Assembly (NCBI GenBank): GCA_045648985.1
Contig: JAZROZ010000004.1
Coordinates: 10,687-74,686, forward strand
Origin: SIG437 sp045648985
GTDB taxonomy: Bacteria; Bacillota; Clostridia; UBA1381; UBA9506
Length of the DNA: 64,000 nucleotides
Direction: 5' to 3'
Position 1 is the stretch's first letter; every line of letters begins with the position of its first letter. The notes beneath the pieces were generated by a model. It searched no databases. It was given only the letters and a program-made list of their open reading frames with translations, and had not been told where the DNA came from. This document shows, piece after piece, positions 25,468-34,441 of this stretch. A program made the position numbers and the translations under genes.

Positions 25468-26322
25468 TTGCTTACGCCCGTTGATATTCAAAATAAGGAA
25501 TTTACCAAAGCTTTTCGTGGATATGATGCCATAGAAGTTGATGATTTTATGCAGACCTTAGTCCTTGACTATGAAAAGCTATACAGGGAAAATGCCTCAT
25601 TAAAAGAAAAAAATGCTATAATTTCCGAAACCCTTGAAAACTATAAGGGTATGGAAAGTACTATGCAAAACGCGATATTAGTTGCTCAGAAAACTTCCGA
25701 AGATATAAGACAAAATGCACACGACCGTGCCCAGACTATCATAAAAGAGGCAGAAGCAAAAGCAAAGGATATCATATCTAATGCCGAAAAGCGTTCACTT
25801 GACCTTGACAAAGATTTTTCATCACTTAAAAAGGAAATGACGACGTTTAAGGCACGTATGAACTCGCTGCTTACTACATATCTTCGTCTTTTAGAGGATA
25901 TGCCCACTACTCAAACAACCGCAGAGCTTCCTGAAGAAATAAGCGCTCCTGCGCCAAAGAAAGAAGCTCCGATTTTAGTTCCTGACTATACAACAAGCAT
26001 TATGAATGCTGAAAAGAAAAAGGATAACAGGGCTGTTTCGGGAGATTCTTATGTGCCAAAAAAGATTAATCCGTTAGTTGACGAGCTTTTAAAGAAGCGC
26101 GAAGAGGTAATAATTTTAGAAGATGATGAAGATGATACCCATGCAACCTTGGTAGTTTCAAAGGAAGAGCTTAAAAAAGAGCTTGAAGCTGCGGGCACAC
26201 AAGAAGCTTTTGCAGAAGATTCAGGCGAAGAATTAGAAACAAATATCCCTGAGGAGATTTTAATTGACCTTAAAAATACTTTTAAAGAACAATATGACGT
26301 TTTCAATGATGAAACGCTTTAA
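25468..26322 (+). CDS. divIVA: DivIVA-family polar/septal scaffold
   Basis: 284 residues from the TTG at 25468, giving the canonical LTPVDIQNKEFTKAFRGYDAIEVDDFM; AAGGTGG lies eight bases before it, while the GTG at 25456 falls inside that ribosome site. Residues 1-55 form the membrane-curvature-sensing head, 30-150 coiled coil (LKEKNAIISETLENYK, AKAKDIISNAEKRSLD), then a long acidic, partly disordered tail. DivIVA recruits division-site and wall-synthesis factors. The tail is longer than in Bacillus DivIVA. Confidence 0.93.
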   Translation: MLTPVDIQNKEFTKAFRGYDAIEVDDFMQTLVLDYEKLYRENASLKEKNAIISETLENYKGMESTMQNAILVAQKTSEDIRQNAHDRAQTIIKEAEAKAKDIISNAEKRSLDLDKDFSSLKKEMTTFKARMNSLLTTYLRLLEDMPTTQTTAELPEEISAPAPKKEAPILVPDYTTSIMNAEKKKDNRAVSGDSYVPKKINPLVDELLKKREEVIILEDDEDDTHATLVVSKEELKKELEAAGTQEAFAEDSGEELETNIPEEILIDLKNTFKEQYDVFNDETL

Positions 26323-26340
26323 AGGAGAGAAATATATAAA

Positions 26341-29130
26341 ATGGCAGAATACGATAAAACATTAAACCTTCCACAGACAGAGTTCCCGATGCGAGCAGGT
26401 CTTCCGCAGAGAGAGCCTGAAATCTTAGATAAGTGGGAAAAGGAAAATTTATACGATAAACTTATGGAGCTAAACGAGGGAAAACCGCTCTTTATCCTCC
26501 ACGACGGCCCTCCGTATGCAAACGGTGATATGCATATGGGACACGCCTTAAATAAAACATTAAAAGACGTTATCACAAGATTTAAGAATATGGACGGCTT
26601 CAAAGCTCCATATATTCACGGCTGGGATACTCACGGTCTTCCGATTGAGCGTCAGGCTATACAGAAGCTCGGCATTAACAGAAATGAAGTTTCAATTTCC
26701 AAATTCCGTGACGTTTGCGGTGAATTTGCATTAAAATATGTTGAAAACCAAAAGGGGCAGATTAAACGTCTTGGCTCACTTGGCGACTGGGATAATTCAT
26801 ATCTGACACTTGCTCCCGAGTTTGAAGCAAAGCAGATTGAAATCTTTGGCGAAATGGCTAAAAAAGGATATATCTACAAAGGCTTAAAGCCGATTTACTG
26901 GTGTCCTGACTGTGAAACGGCACTCGCTGAAGCTGAGATTGAATATGAAGAAGATAAGACAAATTCTATTTACGTTAAATTCCGTGTTACAGAAGATAAC
27001 GGCGTGTTTGGGGATGTTGGCGAAAGTTTAGATAACATCTACTTCGTTATCTGGACAACTACAACATGGACACTTCCCGGTAACGTTGCTATTGCCGTTA
27101 ACCCTGATTATGACTACAGCTTAGTGAAGACAGAGGGTGGTACTTTCGTTATCGCAACAGAATTAGTTGATTCTGTTATGGCTGTTGGCGGTATCACAGA
27201 ATACGAAAAAATTGCAGAATTCAAAGGTAATCAGCTTGATTTAATGAAGTGTCAGCATCCGTTTATCGACAGAGAATCTGTTGTTATCGTTGGCGACCAC
27301 GTAACATTAGATGCTGGTACAGGTTGCGTTCACACAGCACCCGGTCATGGTGTTGAGGACTATATTGCTTGCCAGAACTACAAAGACATCCCGATTATCG
27401 TTCCAGTTGACGACAAGGGATATTTAAATGAATTGGCAGGCGAGTTCCAAGGTCTTTTCTATGAAAAATCAAATGCCAAGATTTTAGAAAAATTAAAAGA
27501 GCTTGGCGCTTTATATGCAGAAAATGAAATCATCCACCAATATCCGCATTGCTGGAGATGTCATGAGCCGATTGTTTTCCGTGCTACTGAGCAGTGGTTT
27601 GCATCGGTTGACGATATTAAAGAAGATGCACTAAAGGCAATCAAAAATGTTTCATGGCTTCCAAAATGGGGTGAGGACAGAATCTCCTCTATGGTTGCAG
27701 ACAGAAGCGACTGGTGTATCTCACGTCAGAGAACATGGGGTGTGCCGATTCCGATTTTCTACTGTAAGGACTGTAAAAAAGAGCTCATAAATGACGAAAC
27801 TATAAAAGCAACTGCCGAGTTATTCCGCAAGAGTGGGTCATCTAGCTGGTATGAAACAGATGCAGCTGATATCTTGCCAAAGGGCACAAAATGTGAATGC
27901 GGATGCACAGAATTCACAAAAGAAAAGGATATCATGGACGTTTGGTTTGACTCAGGCTCATCACATACTGCAGTTTTAGAAGTTAAGGAAGGCTTACGCT
28001 TCCCTGCTGACCTCTATTTAGAGGGTAACGACCAGTATAGAGGCTGGTTCCAGTCATCATTACTCACCGCTATTGCAACTAAGGGCGAAGCTCCTTATAA
28101 AAAGGTCATCACTCATGGTATGATTGTTGACGAGTCAGGCGCTAAGATGTCAAAATCAAAGGGTAACGGCATCAGCCCTCACGATATTATTAATCAGTAC
28201 GGCGCAGATATTTTAAGACTCTGGGTTGTTTCTGCTGACTACAAAACAGATATGCACATTTCAGAAAATATCTTAAAGCAGCTATCTGAAGCATACAGAA
28301 AAATCCGTAACACAGCAAGATATATTTTAGGTAATATCCACGACTTCAATCCTGATACAGATGCAGTAAAAGCATCTGATATGCCTGAAATTGACCGTTT
28401 TGCTATGATGAAGCTAAACAAGCTCATAGAAAAAGTGGTGGAAAGCTACAGGGCTTATGAATTCCATATGATTTATCACGCAATTCATAATTTCTGTGTT
28501 GTTGATATGAGTAACTTCTATTTAGACGTTATAAAAGACAGACTCTACACACAGAAAACTGATGGCATTTTAAGAAGAAGTGCGCAGACTGTTATGTATA
28601 ACATCTTAGACGCACTAACCCGCATGCTCACTCCTATCCTTTGCTACACATCAGAAGAAATCTGGTCTTATATGCCGCACAAAGCAGGCGATAACAAAGA
28701 AGCCGTTATCTTTAACGATATGCCAAAGGCTGACAAGGCTTTTGACGATAGCGAGTTAGAAGCTAAATGGGAAAAAATCATGGCAGTTAAGGCTGACGTG
28801 ACAAAAGCTTTAGAGCTTGCACGTGCAAACAAGACAATCGGTCACTCTCTCGGTGCACTCGTTACTGTTTTCGCTGACAGTGAAACAAAGAATTTCTTAG
28901 ACGAAATTAAAGAAGACTTAGTTTCATACTTCATCGTATCTAAAGTTGATATAAAAGCGATAGATGAAGCTGATGGCGAGGCTTTTAGCGGTGAAACAGG
29001 AATTAAAGTAGAAATTTCTCAGGCACCTGGCGAAAAATGTGAAAGATGCTGGATGCTGTCTGAATCTGTTGGAACAAACTCCGAACATCCGACACTTTGT
29101 AAGAGATGCGCGGACGTAGTTAGTGAATAG
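26341..29130 (+). CDS. ileS: Isoleucyl-tRNA synthetase
   Basis: 929 residues, bacterial-type length. Class I HIGH motif GPPYANGDMHMGHALNKTLKD, editing (CP1) domain with IWTTTTWTLPGNVAIAVNP and the GTGCVHTAPGHGVEDY loop, KMSKSKGNG signature, and a C-terminal zinc finger (CERCWMLSESV ... CKRC). It lies in the division cluster with an 18-bp gap from divIVA and an AAAGGAG ribosome site. Many Firmicutes control ileS by a T-box; there is no room for one here. Confidence 0.98.
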   Translation: MAEYDKTLNLPQTEFPMRAGLPQREPEILDKWEKENLYDKLMELNEGKPLFILHDGPPYANGDMHMGHALNKTLKDVITRFKNMDGFKAPYIHGWDTHGLPIERQAIQKLGINRNEVSISKFRDVCGEFALKYVENQKGQIKRLGSLGDWDNSYLTLAPEFEAKQIEIFGEMAKKGYIYKGLKPIYWCPDCETALAEAEIEYEEDKTNSIYVKFRVTEDNGVFGDVGESLDNIYFVIWTTTTWTLPGNVAIAVNPDYDYSLVKTEGGTFVIATELVDSVMAVGGITEYEKIAEFKGNQLDLMKCQHPFIDRESVVIVGDHVTLDAGTGCVHTAPGHGVEDYIACQNYKDIPIIVPVDDKGYLNELAGEFQGLFYEKSNAKILEKLKELGALYAENEIIHQYPHCWRCHEPIVFRATEQWFASVDDIKEDALKAIKNVSWLPKWGEDRISSMVADRSDWCISRQRTWGVPIPIFYCKDCKKELINDETIKATAELFRKSGSSSWYETDAADILPKGTKCECGCTEFTKEKDIMDVWFDSGSSHTAVLEVKEGLRFPADLYLEGNDQYRGWFQSSLLTAIATKGEAPYKKVITHGMIVDESGAKMSKSKGNGISPHDIINQYGADILRLWVVSADYKTDMHISENILKQLSEAYRKIRNTARYILGNIHDFNPDTDAVKASDMPEIDRFAMMKLNKLIEKVVESYRAYEFHMIYHAIHNFCVVDMSNFYLDVIKDRLYTQKTDGILRRSAQTVMYNILDALTRMLTPILCYTSEEIWSYMPHKAGDNKEAVIFNDMPKADKAFDDSELEAKWEKIMAVKADVTKALELARANKTIGHSLGALVTVFADSETKNFLDEIKEDLVSYFIVSKVDIKAIDEADGEAFSGETGIKVEISQAPGEKCERCWMLSESVGTNSEHPTLCKRCADVVSE

Positions 29131-29140
29131 TATTATTTCA

Positions 29141-29164
29141 GGGGACGATGCCCATATCGTCCCC
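29141..29164 (+). terminator. Hairpin after ileS
   Basis: GGGGACGAT pairs with ATCGTCCCC around a 6-nt loop. The following sequence (TAATTTTAAGG) lacks a clean U tract, so it may be a weak terminator or a processing/stability hairpin that lowers lspA expression. Confidence 0.5.
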
Positions 29165-29185
29165 TAATTTTAAGGAAGTGTAATT

Positions 29186-29650
29186 TTGTTAAGCTTTTTC
29201 TTTATCGGCTCTGCCCTTTTGGTGTTACTTGACCAGATTACGAAATACTGGGCATATAACAACTTAAGAACTATCGATTATATTACAATTATAAATGAAA
29301 TTTTCAGGCTCAACTACTGCGAAAACAGGGGCGCTGCCTGGGGAATGCTTCAAGGTAAAATATGGCTTTTTGCAATTATAACTGTTTTAGTTATTGGCGC
29401 AGTTATATGGTTTATAATAAAAAAGAAACCCCAAAGCAAGCTGCTTATATATTCTCTGACTTTATTGACAGGCGGAGCGATTGGTAATTTTATTGACAGA
29501 ATAGTGCGCGGCTTTGTGGTGGATTTTTTAGATTTTCACCTTATTAACTTCCCCATATTTAACGTCGCAGACTGCTTCGTTGTGGTTGGTGCTATTTTGC
29601 TTGCTGTCTATATTCTTTTCTTCTCTCCCGATTTAACCGAAAGAGAGTAA
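29186..29650 (+). CDS. lspA: Signal peptidase II (prolipoprotein signal peptidase)
   Basis: 154 residues from a TTG with AAGGAAG eight bases upstream. Four membrane helices. The conserved blocks are LLDQITKYWA, NYCENRGAAWGML, and GAIGNFIDRIVRGFVVDFLDF with NVADCFV, the last two giving the catalytic aspartate pair. It removes lipoprotein signal peptides at the lipid-modified Cys. It precedes the rluD-type gene as in Bacillus (lspA-ylyB). Confidence 0.96.
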   Translation: MLSFFFIGSALLVLLDQITKYWAYNNLRTIDYITIINEIFRLNYCENRGAAWGMLQGKIWLFAIITVLVIGAVIWFIIKKKPQSKLLIYSLTLLTGGAIGNFIDRIVRGFVVDFLDFHLINFPIFNVADCFVVVGAILLAVYILFFSPDLTERE

Positions 29651-29734
29651 TCCGAACTCCGATTTTTAGAGGCGGATTTTCGCTTTCGGTTACACCGAGA
29701 AAAAGAAAGAAGATTAACCGAAAGGTTGTATATT

Positions 29735-30673
29735 ATGATTTTAGAATTTAGTTTTACGGAAACGTCGGGTTTTAAAAGGCTTGACGTTTTTGTTAGTGAA
29801 AAGGCAGAAATAACCCGTTCAAACGCACAAAAATTAATTGATGACGGATGTGTGTCAGTGAGTGGGAAAACTGCTTCAAAAAACTATAAGCTTCATACAG
29901 ATGATGTTGTTACAGTCGATTTCCCTGAGCCTGAAATTTTAGATATAGTCGCTCAGGATATCCCCCTAGATATTGTCTATGAAGACAACGATTTAATTAT
30001 TGTAAATAAGCCTCAGGGTATGGTTGTACACCCTGCCGCAGGAAACTACAGCGGCACTTTGGTTAATGCAATAATGTATCACTGTGGTGATAATTTATCT
30101 GCTATTAACGGCGTTGTGCGTCCCGGTATCGTACACAGAATTGACAAGGAAACAAGCGGTCTTTTGGTTATTGCAAAAAACAATGAGTCACATCTCGTGC
30201 TTGCCGATATGATAAAGGAGCATAATTTCGACCGAGAATATGCATGCTTAGTCCACGGCAACATCATAGAGGACAAGTTCACCATAGATAAGCCTATCGG
30301 CAGACACCCAAAAGAGCGAAAAATGATGGCAGTTACCGACAAAAACTCAAAATATGCCGTAACGCATTTTGAAGTTTTAGAGCGATTCGGATGCGCTACG
30401 CTGCTCCTTTGCAGACTCGAAACAGGCAGAACTCACCAGATCAGAGTTCATTTAAAGAGCATAGGAAGAAGTATTGTAGGCGATACTGTTTACGGAATTA
30501 AAAAGGACAGTTTAGCCGCTAAATATCATCTGCGCGGACAGATGCTTCACGCAAAAAGACTTGGTTTTTGTCATCCCACAACTAAAGAATATATGAATTT
30601 TACAAAAGATGTGCCCGAGTATTTTGAAAAGGTACTGAGTGACCTTAGAAAAAGTATAAGTTATCAAAATTAA
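29735..30673 (+). CDS. rluD: RluD-family 23S rRNA pseudouridine synthase
   Basis: 312 residues from the ATG at 29735 (GAAAGG ten bases upstream; the TTG at 29726 is too close to it). An S4 domain (RLDVFVSEKAEITRSNAQKLI) precedes the RluA catalytic domain with GIVHRIDKETSGLLVIAKN holding the catalytic Asp, then TGRTHQIRVHL and GDTVYG. Corresponds to ylyB of Bacillus. Substrate position in 23S rRNA is not defined by sequence alone. Confidence 0.94.
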   Translation: MILEFSFTETSGFKRLDVFVSEKAEITRSNAQKLIDDGCVSVSGKTASKNYKLHTDDVVTVDFPEPEILDIVAQDIPLDIVYEDNDLIIVNKPQGMVVHPAAGNYSGTLVNAIMYHCGDNLSAINGVVRPGIVHRIDKETSGLLVIAKNNESHLVLADMIKEHNFDREYACLVHGNIIEDKFTIDKPIGRHPKERKMMAVTDKNSKYAVTHFEVLERFGCATLLLCRLETGRTHQIRVHLKSIGRSIVGDTVYGIKKDSLAAKYHLRGQMLHAKRLGFCHPTTKEYMNFTKDVPEYFEKVLSDLRKSISYQN

Positions 30674-30699
30674 AACTTTATTTTATATATAAAAAAGTA

Positions 30700-30728
30700 T
30701 TGAATAAACATCCAAACTGTGTTATAAT
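30700..30728 (+). promoter_or_regulatory. Promoter of the SRP RNA
   Basis: TTGAAT and TATAAT with a 17-bp spacer; transcription would begin about 20 bp before the RNA body. Confidence 0.8.
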
Positions 30729-30751
30729 ATATGTGTTCAGTATTTTATACT

Positions 30752-30853
30752 GTCTGCCGGGTCCTGCGCAACTTGAGCTTGTGAACCTCGTCAGGTGGGG
30801 AACCAAGCAGCGATAAGCAATGTCTTGAGTGTGATGCAGGCCCACCCGGTGTG
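30752..30853 (+). ncRNA. ffs: Signal recognition particle RNA (small bacterial type)
   Basis: About 100 nt. The 5' GCCGGGTCCTGC pairs with the 3' GCAGGCCCACCCGG to close the rod. The apical part GTCAGGTGGGGAACC with AAGCAGC matches the Ffh-binding domain: a GGAA tetraloop, followed by the AGCAGC internal loop. No Alu domain, so it is the short 4.5S-like form. It binds Ffh for co-translational membrane targeting. The position just upstream of dnaX is a frequent gene order in Firmicutes. Confidence 0.9.
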
Positions 30854-30868
30854 AAACAAACCCATAAA

Positions 30869-30890
30869 GACCGCAAAAAGCGGTTTTTTT
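30869..30890 (+). terminator. Terminator after SRP RNA
   Basis: CCGC-AAAAA-GCGG followed by seven T, 16 bases after the SRP RNA. Confidence 0.85.
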
Positions 30891-30951
30891 AGTATAAGAA
30901 TACTTTTGGTGGAAACTCGGTTAAAGATTTTTGAAAGTTGGCGGTGGCTCT

Positions 30952-32574
30952 ATGGCATATCAGGCTTTATACAGAACGTGGCGCCCTACAACGTTTGATG
31001 ATGTTGTCGGTCAAAACCACATTACGAAAACTTTAAAAAATGAAATAATGAATAACAAGCTTGCTCATGCCTATCTTTTCTGCGGTACTCGAGGAACGGG
31101 AAAGACATCTACTGCCAAGATTTTAGCTCGTGCCGTTAACTGCGAGCATCCTATTGATGGAAATCCGTGCAACGAATGTGAAGTTTGCCGCGGTATCTTA
31201 GACGAAAGCATCTTAGATGTTGTTGAGCTTGACGGAGCTTCTAAAAACAAGGTTGAAAACATAAGAGATATTATAGAAGACGTTGTGTTTTTGCCTGCAC
31301 GTGCCAAAAAGAAAGTCTATATCATAGACGAGGTTCATATGGTCACAACTGCGGCATTTAACGCACTCTTAAAGACCTTAGAAGAACCGCCCGAGCACGT
31401 TATGTTCATTTTGGCAACAACTGAGCTTAACAAAATTCCTGCAACAGTGCTTTCAAGATGTCAGCGGTTTGATTTCAGGCGTATCACAAACGATGATATT
31501 GCTAAAAGGCTGAAGGTTGTCACAGAGTCAAGCGGCAAAAGTGTGACAGAAGAGGCTCTATATCTTGTTGCAGAGCTTGGAAACGGCTCTATGCGTGATT
31601 CTCTTTCTATTTTAGACCAATGCATTGGTTTTACGGACGAAACCTTAACATATGACGATGTTTTAAATATAATCGGTATTACTGACCAGAGTGCGCTTTT
31701 TGCACTTGCAGAAGCGATAGCTAAAGGTGACGGAGCGGGAGCGCTCTCTAGCATAGAAGACGTTGTTGCAAACGGAAAAGAGCTTGACGTTTTCATTGAC
31801 TCGCTGACGAAATTTTTACGCGATTTGCTTGTCGTAAAAATTATGGCTAGTCCCCAAAAAGTCTTGAGCTCGTCAAGCGAGAGTATTAAAAAAATGCAGG
31901 ATTTAGCTGAAAATATCTCAAAGGAAAAGCTTATCCACTGTTTAAATATTTTAAACGACAGTATTATTCAGGCTAAAAATCTTACCTTTAAAAGAACTGT
32001 TTATGAACTGGCTCTCATTAAGATGTGCAATCCTGCATTGTCTGAGTCATATGAGTCACTTTTAGCCCGTATTGACGCACTTGAAGAAAAGCTTAAAAAC
32101 GGAAATTTCTCTTGCCCACCTAAAAAAGAAGAGAAAAAGGAAATGGCTAAAGATATTATAAAAGAAGTGCCGAAGCCTGAAAAGGAAGTAACGAAAAAGG
32201 CTTTAGATAAGCCTTTAGAAAACAGTTCAGACGATTTAGTAATATCTAAATGGGATGAAATCAAAGAACACATCAAAAAAAATGGTGGGATGCCTCTCAT
32301 TCCACACCTTTCAAGTGCCAAGCCGCAGATGATTAAAGGTCGGCTCGCACTTGTTTTCCCCGCATCAGCTATGATGAGCAAAACTGTCACATCCAAGCAG
32401 GGATATTTAGACCTTGTGAAAATTTCCGTTCAGGCGGTGACGGGACTTACTTTAGAAGTCGGATGTTTTTCCGATAAAGAAGTAACGTCCGAAGCTAAAG
32501 AAGAAGATAATGCGGGTATGAAAAAATTAGAAGAACTTGCTAAAAAGCACAGTATTATAGAAATTATTGACTAA
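30952..32574 (+). CDS. dnaX: DNA polymerase III gamma/tau subunit
   Basis: 540 residues from the ATG at 30952 (MAYQALYRTWRP, the family start; the frame opens with a TTG seven codons earlier). AAA+ clamp-loader ATPase with Walker A GTRGTGKTSTAK, a zinc module (CEHPIDGNPCNECEVC), Walker B VYIIDEVHM and the SRC arginine-finger motif LSRCQRF. The C-terminal ~190 residues include a charged lysine-glutamate linker and a tau-like domain. Loads the beta clamp and ties the leading and lagging polymerases together. Confidence 0.96.
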   Translation: MAYQALYRTWRPTTFDDVVGQNHITKTLKNEIMNNKLAHAYLFCGTRGTGKTSTAKILARAVNCEHPIDGNPCNECEVCRGILDESILDVVELDGASKNKVENIRDIIEDVVFLPARAKKKVYIIDEVHMVTTAAFNALLKTLEEPPEHVMFILATTELNKIPATVLSRCQRFDFRRITNDDIAKRLKVVTESSGKSVTEEALYLVAELGNGSMRDSLSILDQCIGFTDETLTYDDVLNIIGITDQSALFALAEAIAKGDGAGALSSIEDVVANGKELDVFIDSLTKFLRDLLVVKIMASPQKVLSSSSESIKKMQDLAENISKEKLIHCLNILNDSIIQAKNLTFKRTVYELALIKMCNPALSESYESLLARIDALEEKLKNGNFSCPPKKEEKKEMAKDIIKEVPKPEKEVTKKALDKPLENSSDDLVISKWDEIKEHIKKNGGMPLIPHLSSAKPQMIKGRLALVFPASAMMSKTVTSKQGYLDLVKISVQAVTGLTLEVGCFSDKEVTSEAKEEDNAGMKKLEELAKKHSIIEIID

Positions 32575-32591
32575 CCGAAAGGATGTTTAAA

Positions 32592-32939
32592 ATGGCTAAA
32601 GGAAATAAGTTTACCGGTGGCGGTATGAATAATAATATGAATAATATGTTGAGGCAGGCACAGAAAATGCAGGCTGAAATGGAAAGAATTCAGGCTGAAA
32701 CAGAAGAAAAAACTGTTGAGGCTTCAAGCGGCGGCGGTGCCGTTTCTGTTACAATGAAAGGAAATCACGAACTTTTAAATGTTAAGATTTCTCCTGATGT
32801 TTTAGACCCTGACGATATTGAAATGCTTGAAGATTTGATTTGCGCGGCAGTTAACGAAGCAACTAAAAAAGCGCAGGAGCTTATGGAAGAGAGTATGAAA
32901 GCCGTTACAGGCGGACTTAACGTTCCCGGTCTTTTCTAA
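32592..32939 (+). CDS. ebfC: YbaB/EbfC nucleoid-associated protein
   Basis: 115 residues from MAKGNKF, with GAAAGGATG as ribosome site. The N-terminal stretch is rich in Asn, Met and Gly, then LRQAQKMQAEMERIQAE starts the tweezer-like YbaB fold that ends with AAVNEATKKAQELMEESM. A small DNA-binding dimer that follows dnaX in most bacteria. The usual third gene recR is absent here; the next gene is a glycosyltransferase. Confidence 0.94.
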   Translation: MAKGNKFTGGGMNNNMNNMLRQAQKMQAEMERIQAETEEKTVEASSGGGAVSVTMKGNHELLNVKISPDVLDPDDIEMLEDLICAAVNEATKKAQELMEESMKAVTGGLNVPGLF

Positions 32940-32975
32940 TATACACGGCTTAATCTTTTCTAAGGAGGCATTGTT

Positions 32976-34088
32976 ATGAAGCTGTTGTTTTTATCAGTCA
33001 CCGCAGGACAGGGACATCATCAGGTTGCTTTAGCTTTAGAAAAACATTTTGAGAGCTTAGGTGATATAGAGTGCAGAACTATTGATGTTTTTGATAATGT
33101 CAATCCCCTGCTTTGTGATTCTCTTCAGCGCACATATCTGCTTTCAACAAAGGTGACACCTAAGGTTTACGGTAAGTTTTATGACATCGCTGACAAACGT
33201 GATTCAAACAAGGACTCCTCTTTAGGTAAGGTAATAAAATCTATTGTGAACCACAATTTAATGCGCTCAATCCGTGATTATAAGCCTGATGCTATAATCT
33301 GTACGCATAACTTTGCGGCGATTGCACTTTCATACTTAAAGCGCAAATATCCAATCAGAGCCAAAACCTTTGCAGTTATCACAGACTTTACTGTGCATCC
33401 GTTCTGGGAAGATACTGACCTTGATTACTATATCACGGCATCAGAGCTACTTAATTTTCAGATGCAGCTAAAGGGAATCCCCCAGCATAAAGTAAAGCCT
33501 TTTGGAATTCCGATTATGTCTAAGTTTTCAAAATCTATAGATAAAAAGGAAGCGCGAAAAGAAGCAGGGCTTGAGGATAAGTTCACAGTGCTTATGATGA
33601 TGGGCTCTATGGGATATGGAAGCGATACGTTTGACATTATAAAGGAGCTTGATTTGTCACACGAGGATTTTCAGCTTGTTCTCGTTTGCGGACATAACAA
33701 AAAGCTCAAAAGACGTGTTGAAAACTATTACTGGCGAAAGAAAATCTACTGCTACGGTTTTACAGATATGGTTAATCTCTTAATGGATGCATCTGACTGC
33801 ATCATTACAAAGCCGGGCGGAATATCTACTTCTGAAAGTCTCGCTAAAGGTCTTCCTATGATTATGCTCGACCCTATTCCAGGGCAGGAAGACAGAAATA
33901 AAGAATTCCTTTTAAACAACGGACTTGCACTTTCAGTAAGTGATACATTTACAGTAAGCGAAGCGATTTACTCGCTCAAAGAGCATCCGTTTAAAATCGA
34001 ATTATTAAAAGAAAATATGAAGCATATGGCAAAACCTGACTCCACTTCAACTTTTGCAGAGTTTGTTTTGTCGGTGTGTGAAAAATAA
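32976..34088 (+). CDS. MGD synthase / processive diacylglycerol glucosyltransferase-type GT28
   Basis: 370 residues. The N-terminal SVTAGQGHHQVALALEKHF and the domain pattern of the MGDG-synthase family (N-domain to ~170; C-domain with GSMGYGSDTFDI, CYGFTDMVNLLMDASDCIITKPGGISTSESLAKGLPMIMLDPIPGQEDRN) indicate a GT-B fold GT28 enzyme of the MGD/UgtP type, which transfers sugar from a UDP donor to diacylglycerol at the membrane. Acceptor and sugar are not defined by sequence. It is placed inside a replication-type operon (dnaX-ebfC upstream; darA-holB downstream). Confidence 0.85.
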   Translation: MKLLFLSVTAGQGHHQVALALEKHFESLGDIECRTIDVFDNVNPLLCDSLQRTYLLSTKVTPKVYGKFYDIADKRDSNKDSSLGKVIKSIVNHNLMRSIRDYKPDAIICTHNFAAIALSYLKRKYPIRAKTFAVITDFTVHPFWEDTDLDYYITASELLNFQMQLKGIPQHKVKPFGIPIMSKFSKSIDKKEARKEAGLEDKFTVLMMMGSMGYGSDTFDIIKELDLSHEDFQLVLVCGHNKKLKRRVENYYWRKKIYCYGFTDMVNLLMDASDCIITKPGGISTSESLAKGLPMIMLDPIPGQEDRNKEFLLNNGLALSVSDTFTVSEAIYSLKEHPFKIELLKENMKHMAKPDSTSTFAEFVLSVCEK

Positions 34089-34104
34089 AAAGGGAGGTAC
34101 TTTT

Positions 34105-34437
34105 ATGAAATTAGTTTTTGCGATTGTATCAAGTGAGGATGATTATGCAGTTATCAGAAATCTTAATAAGGAAGGCTACTCTGTTACAAAAATGTCTTCA
34201 ACAGGCGGTTTTTTGCGTGTTGGTAACACTACCCTTTTAATCGGTGCCGAAGAAGAAGATGTTGATAAGATAATTGATATCATAAAGGAGCACTCAAAAC
34301 GCAGAAAAAAGATTTTAGTAAATACCGAGCCTTATCTTGGAACTGTTATGCCCATCACAGTTTCTCCAACAAGTCAGATTGAAGTTGGCGGTGCTACGAT
34401 TTTTGTTGTTGATGTTGATAAATTTGAGAAGGTGTAA
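34105..34437 (+). CDS. darA: Cyclic di-AMP receptor, PII-like (DarA/PstA/YaaQ)
   Basis: 110 residues from the ATG at 34105, preceded by GGGAGG; the frame begins earlier within the glycosyltransferase. Ferredoxin-like PII fold with the DarA loops: AIVSSEDDYAVIRNLNKEGYSVTKMSSTGGFL and TTLLIGAEEEDVDKIIDII. DarA proteins bind c-di-AMP at the trimer interface using that TxGGFL region; the effector function remains unsettled. The darA-holB-ricT order follows the Bacillus yaaQ-yaaR-holB-yaaT locus, without yaaR. Confidence 0.93.
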   Translation: MKLVFAIVSSEDDYAVIRNLNKEGYSVTKMSSTGGFLRVGNTTLLIGAEEEDVDKIIDIIKEHSKRRKKILVNTEPYLGTVMPITVSPTSQIEVGGATIFVVDVDKFEKV

Positions 34438-34441
34438 TTAA

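Noticed and set aside
26323..26340. T-box expected before ileS
   Set aside because: Only 18 bp separate divIVA and ileS; no leader is possible.
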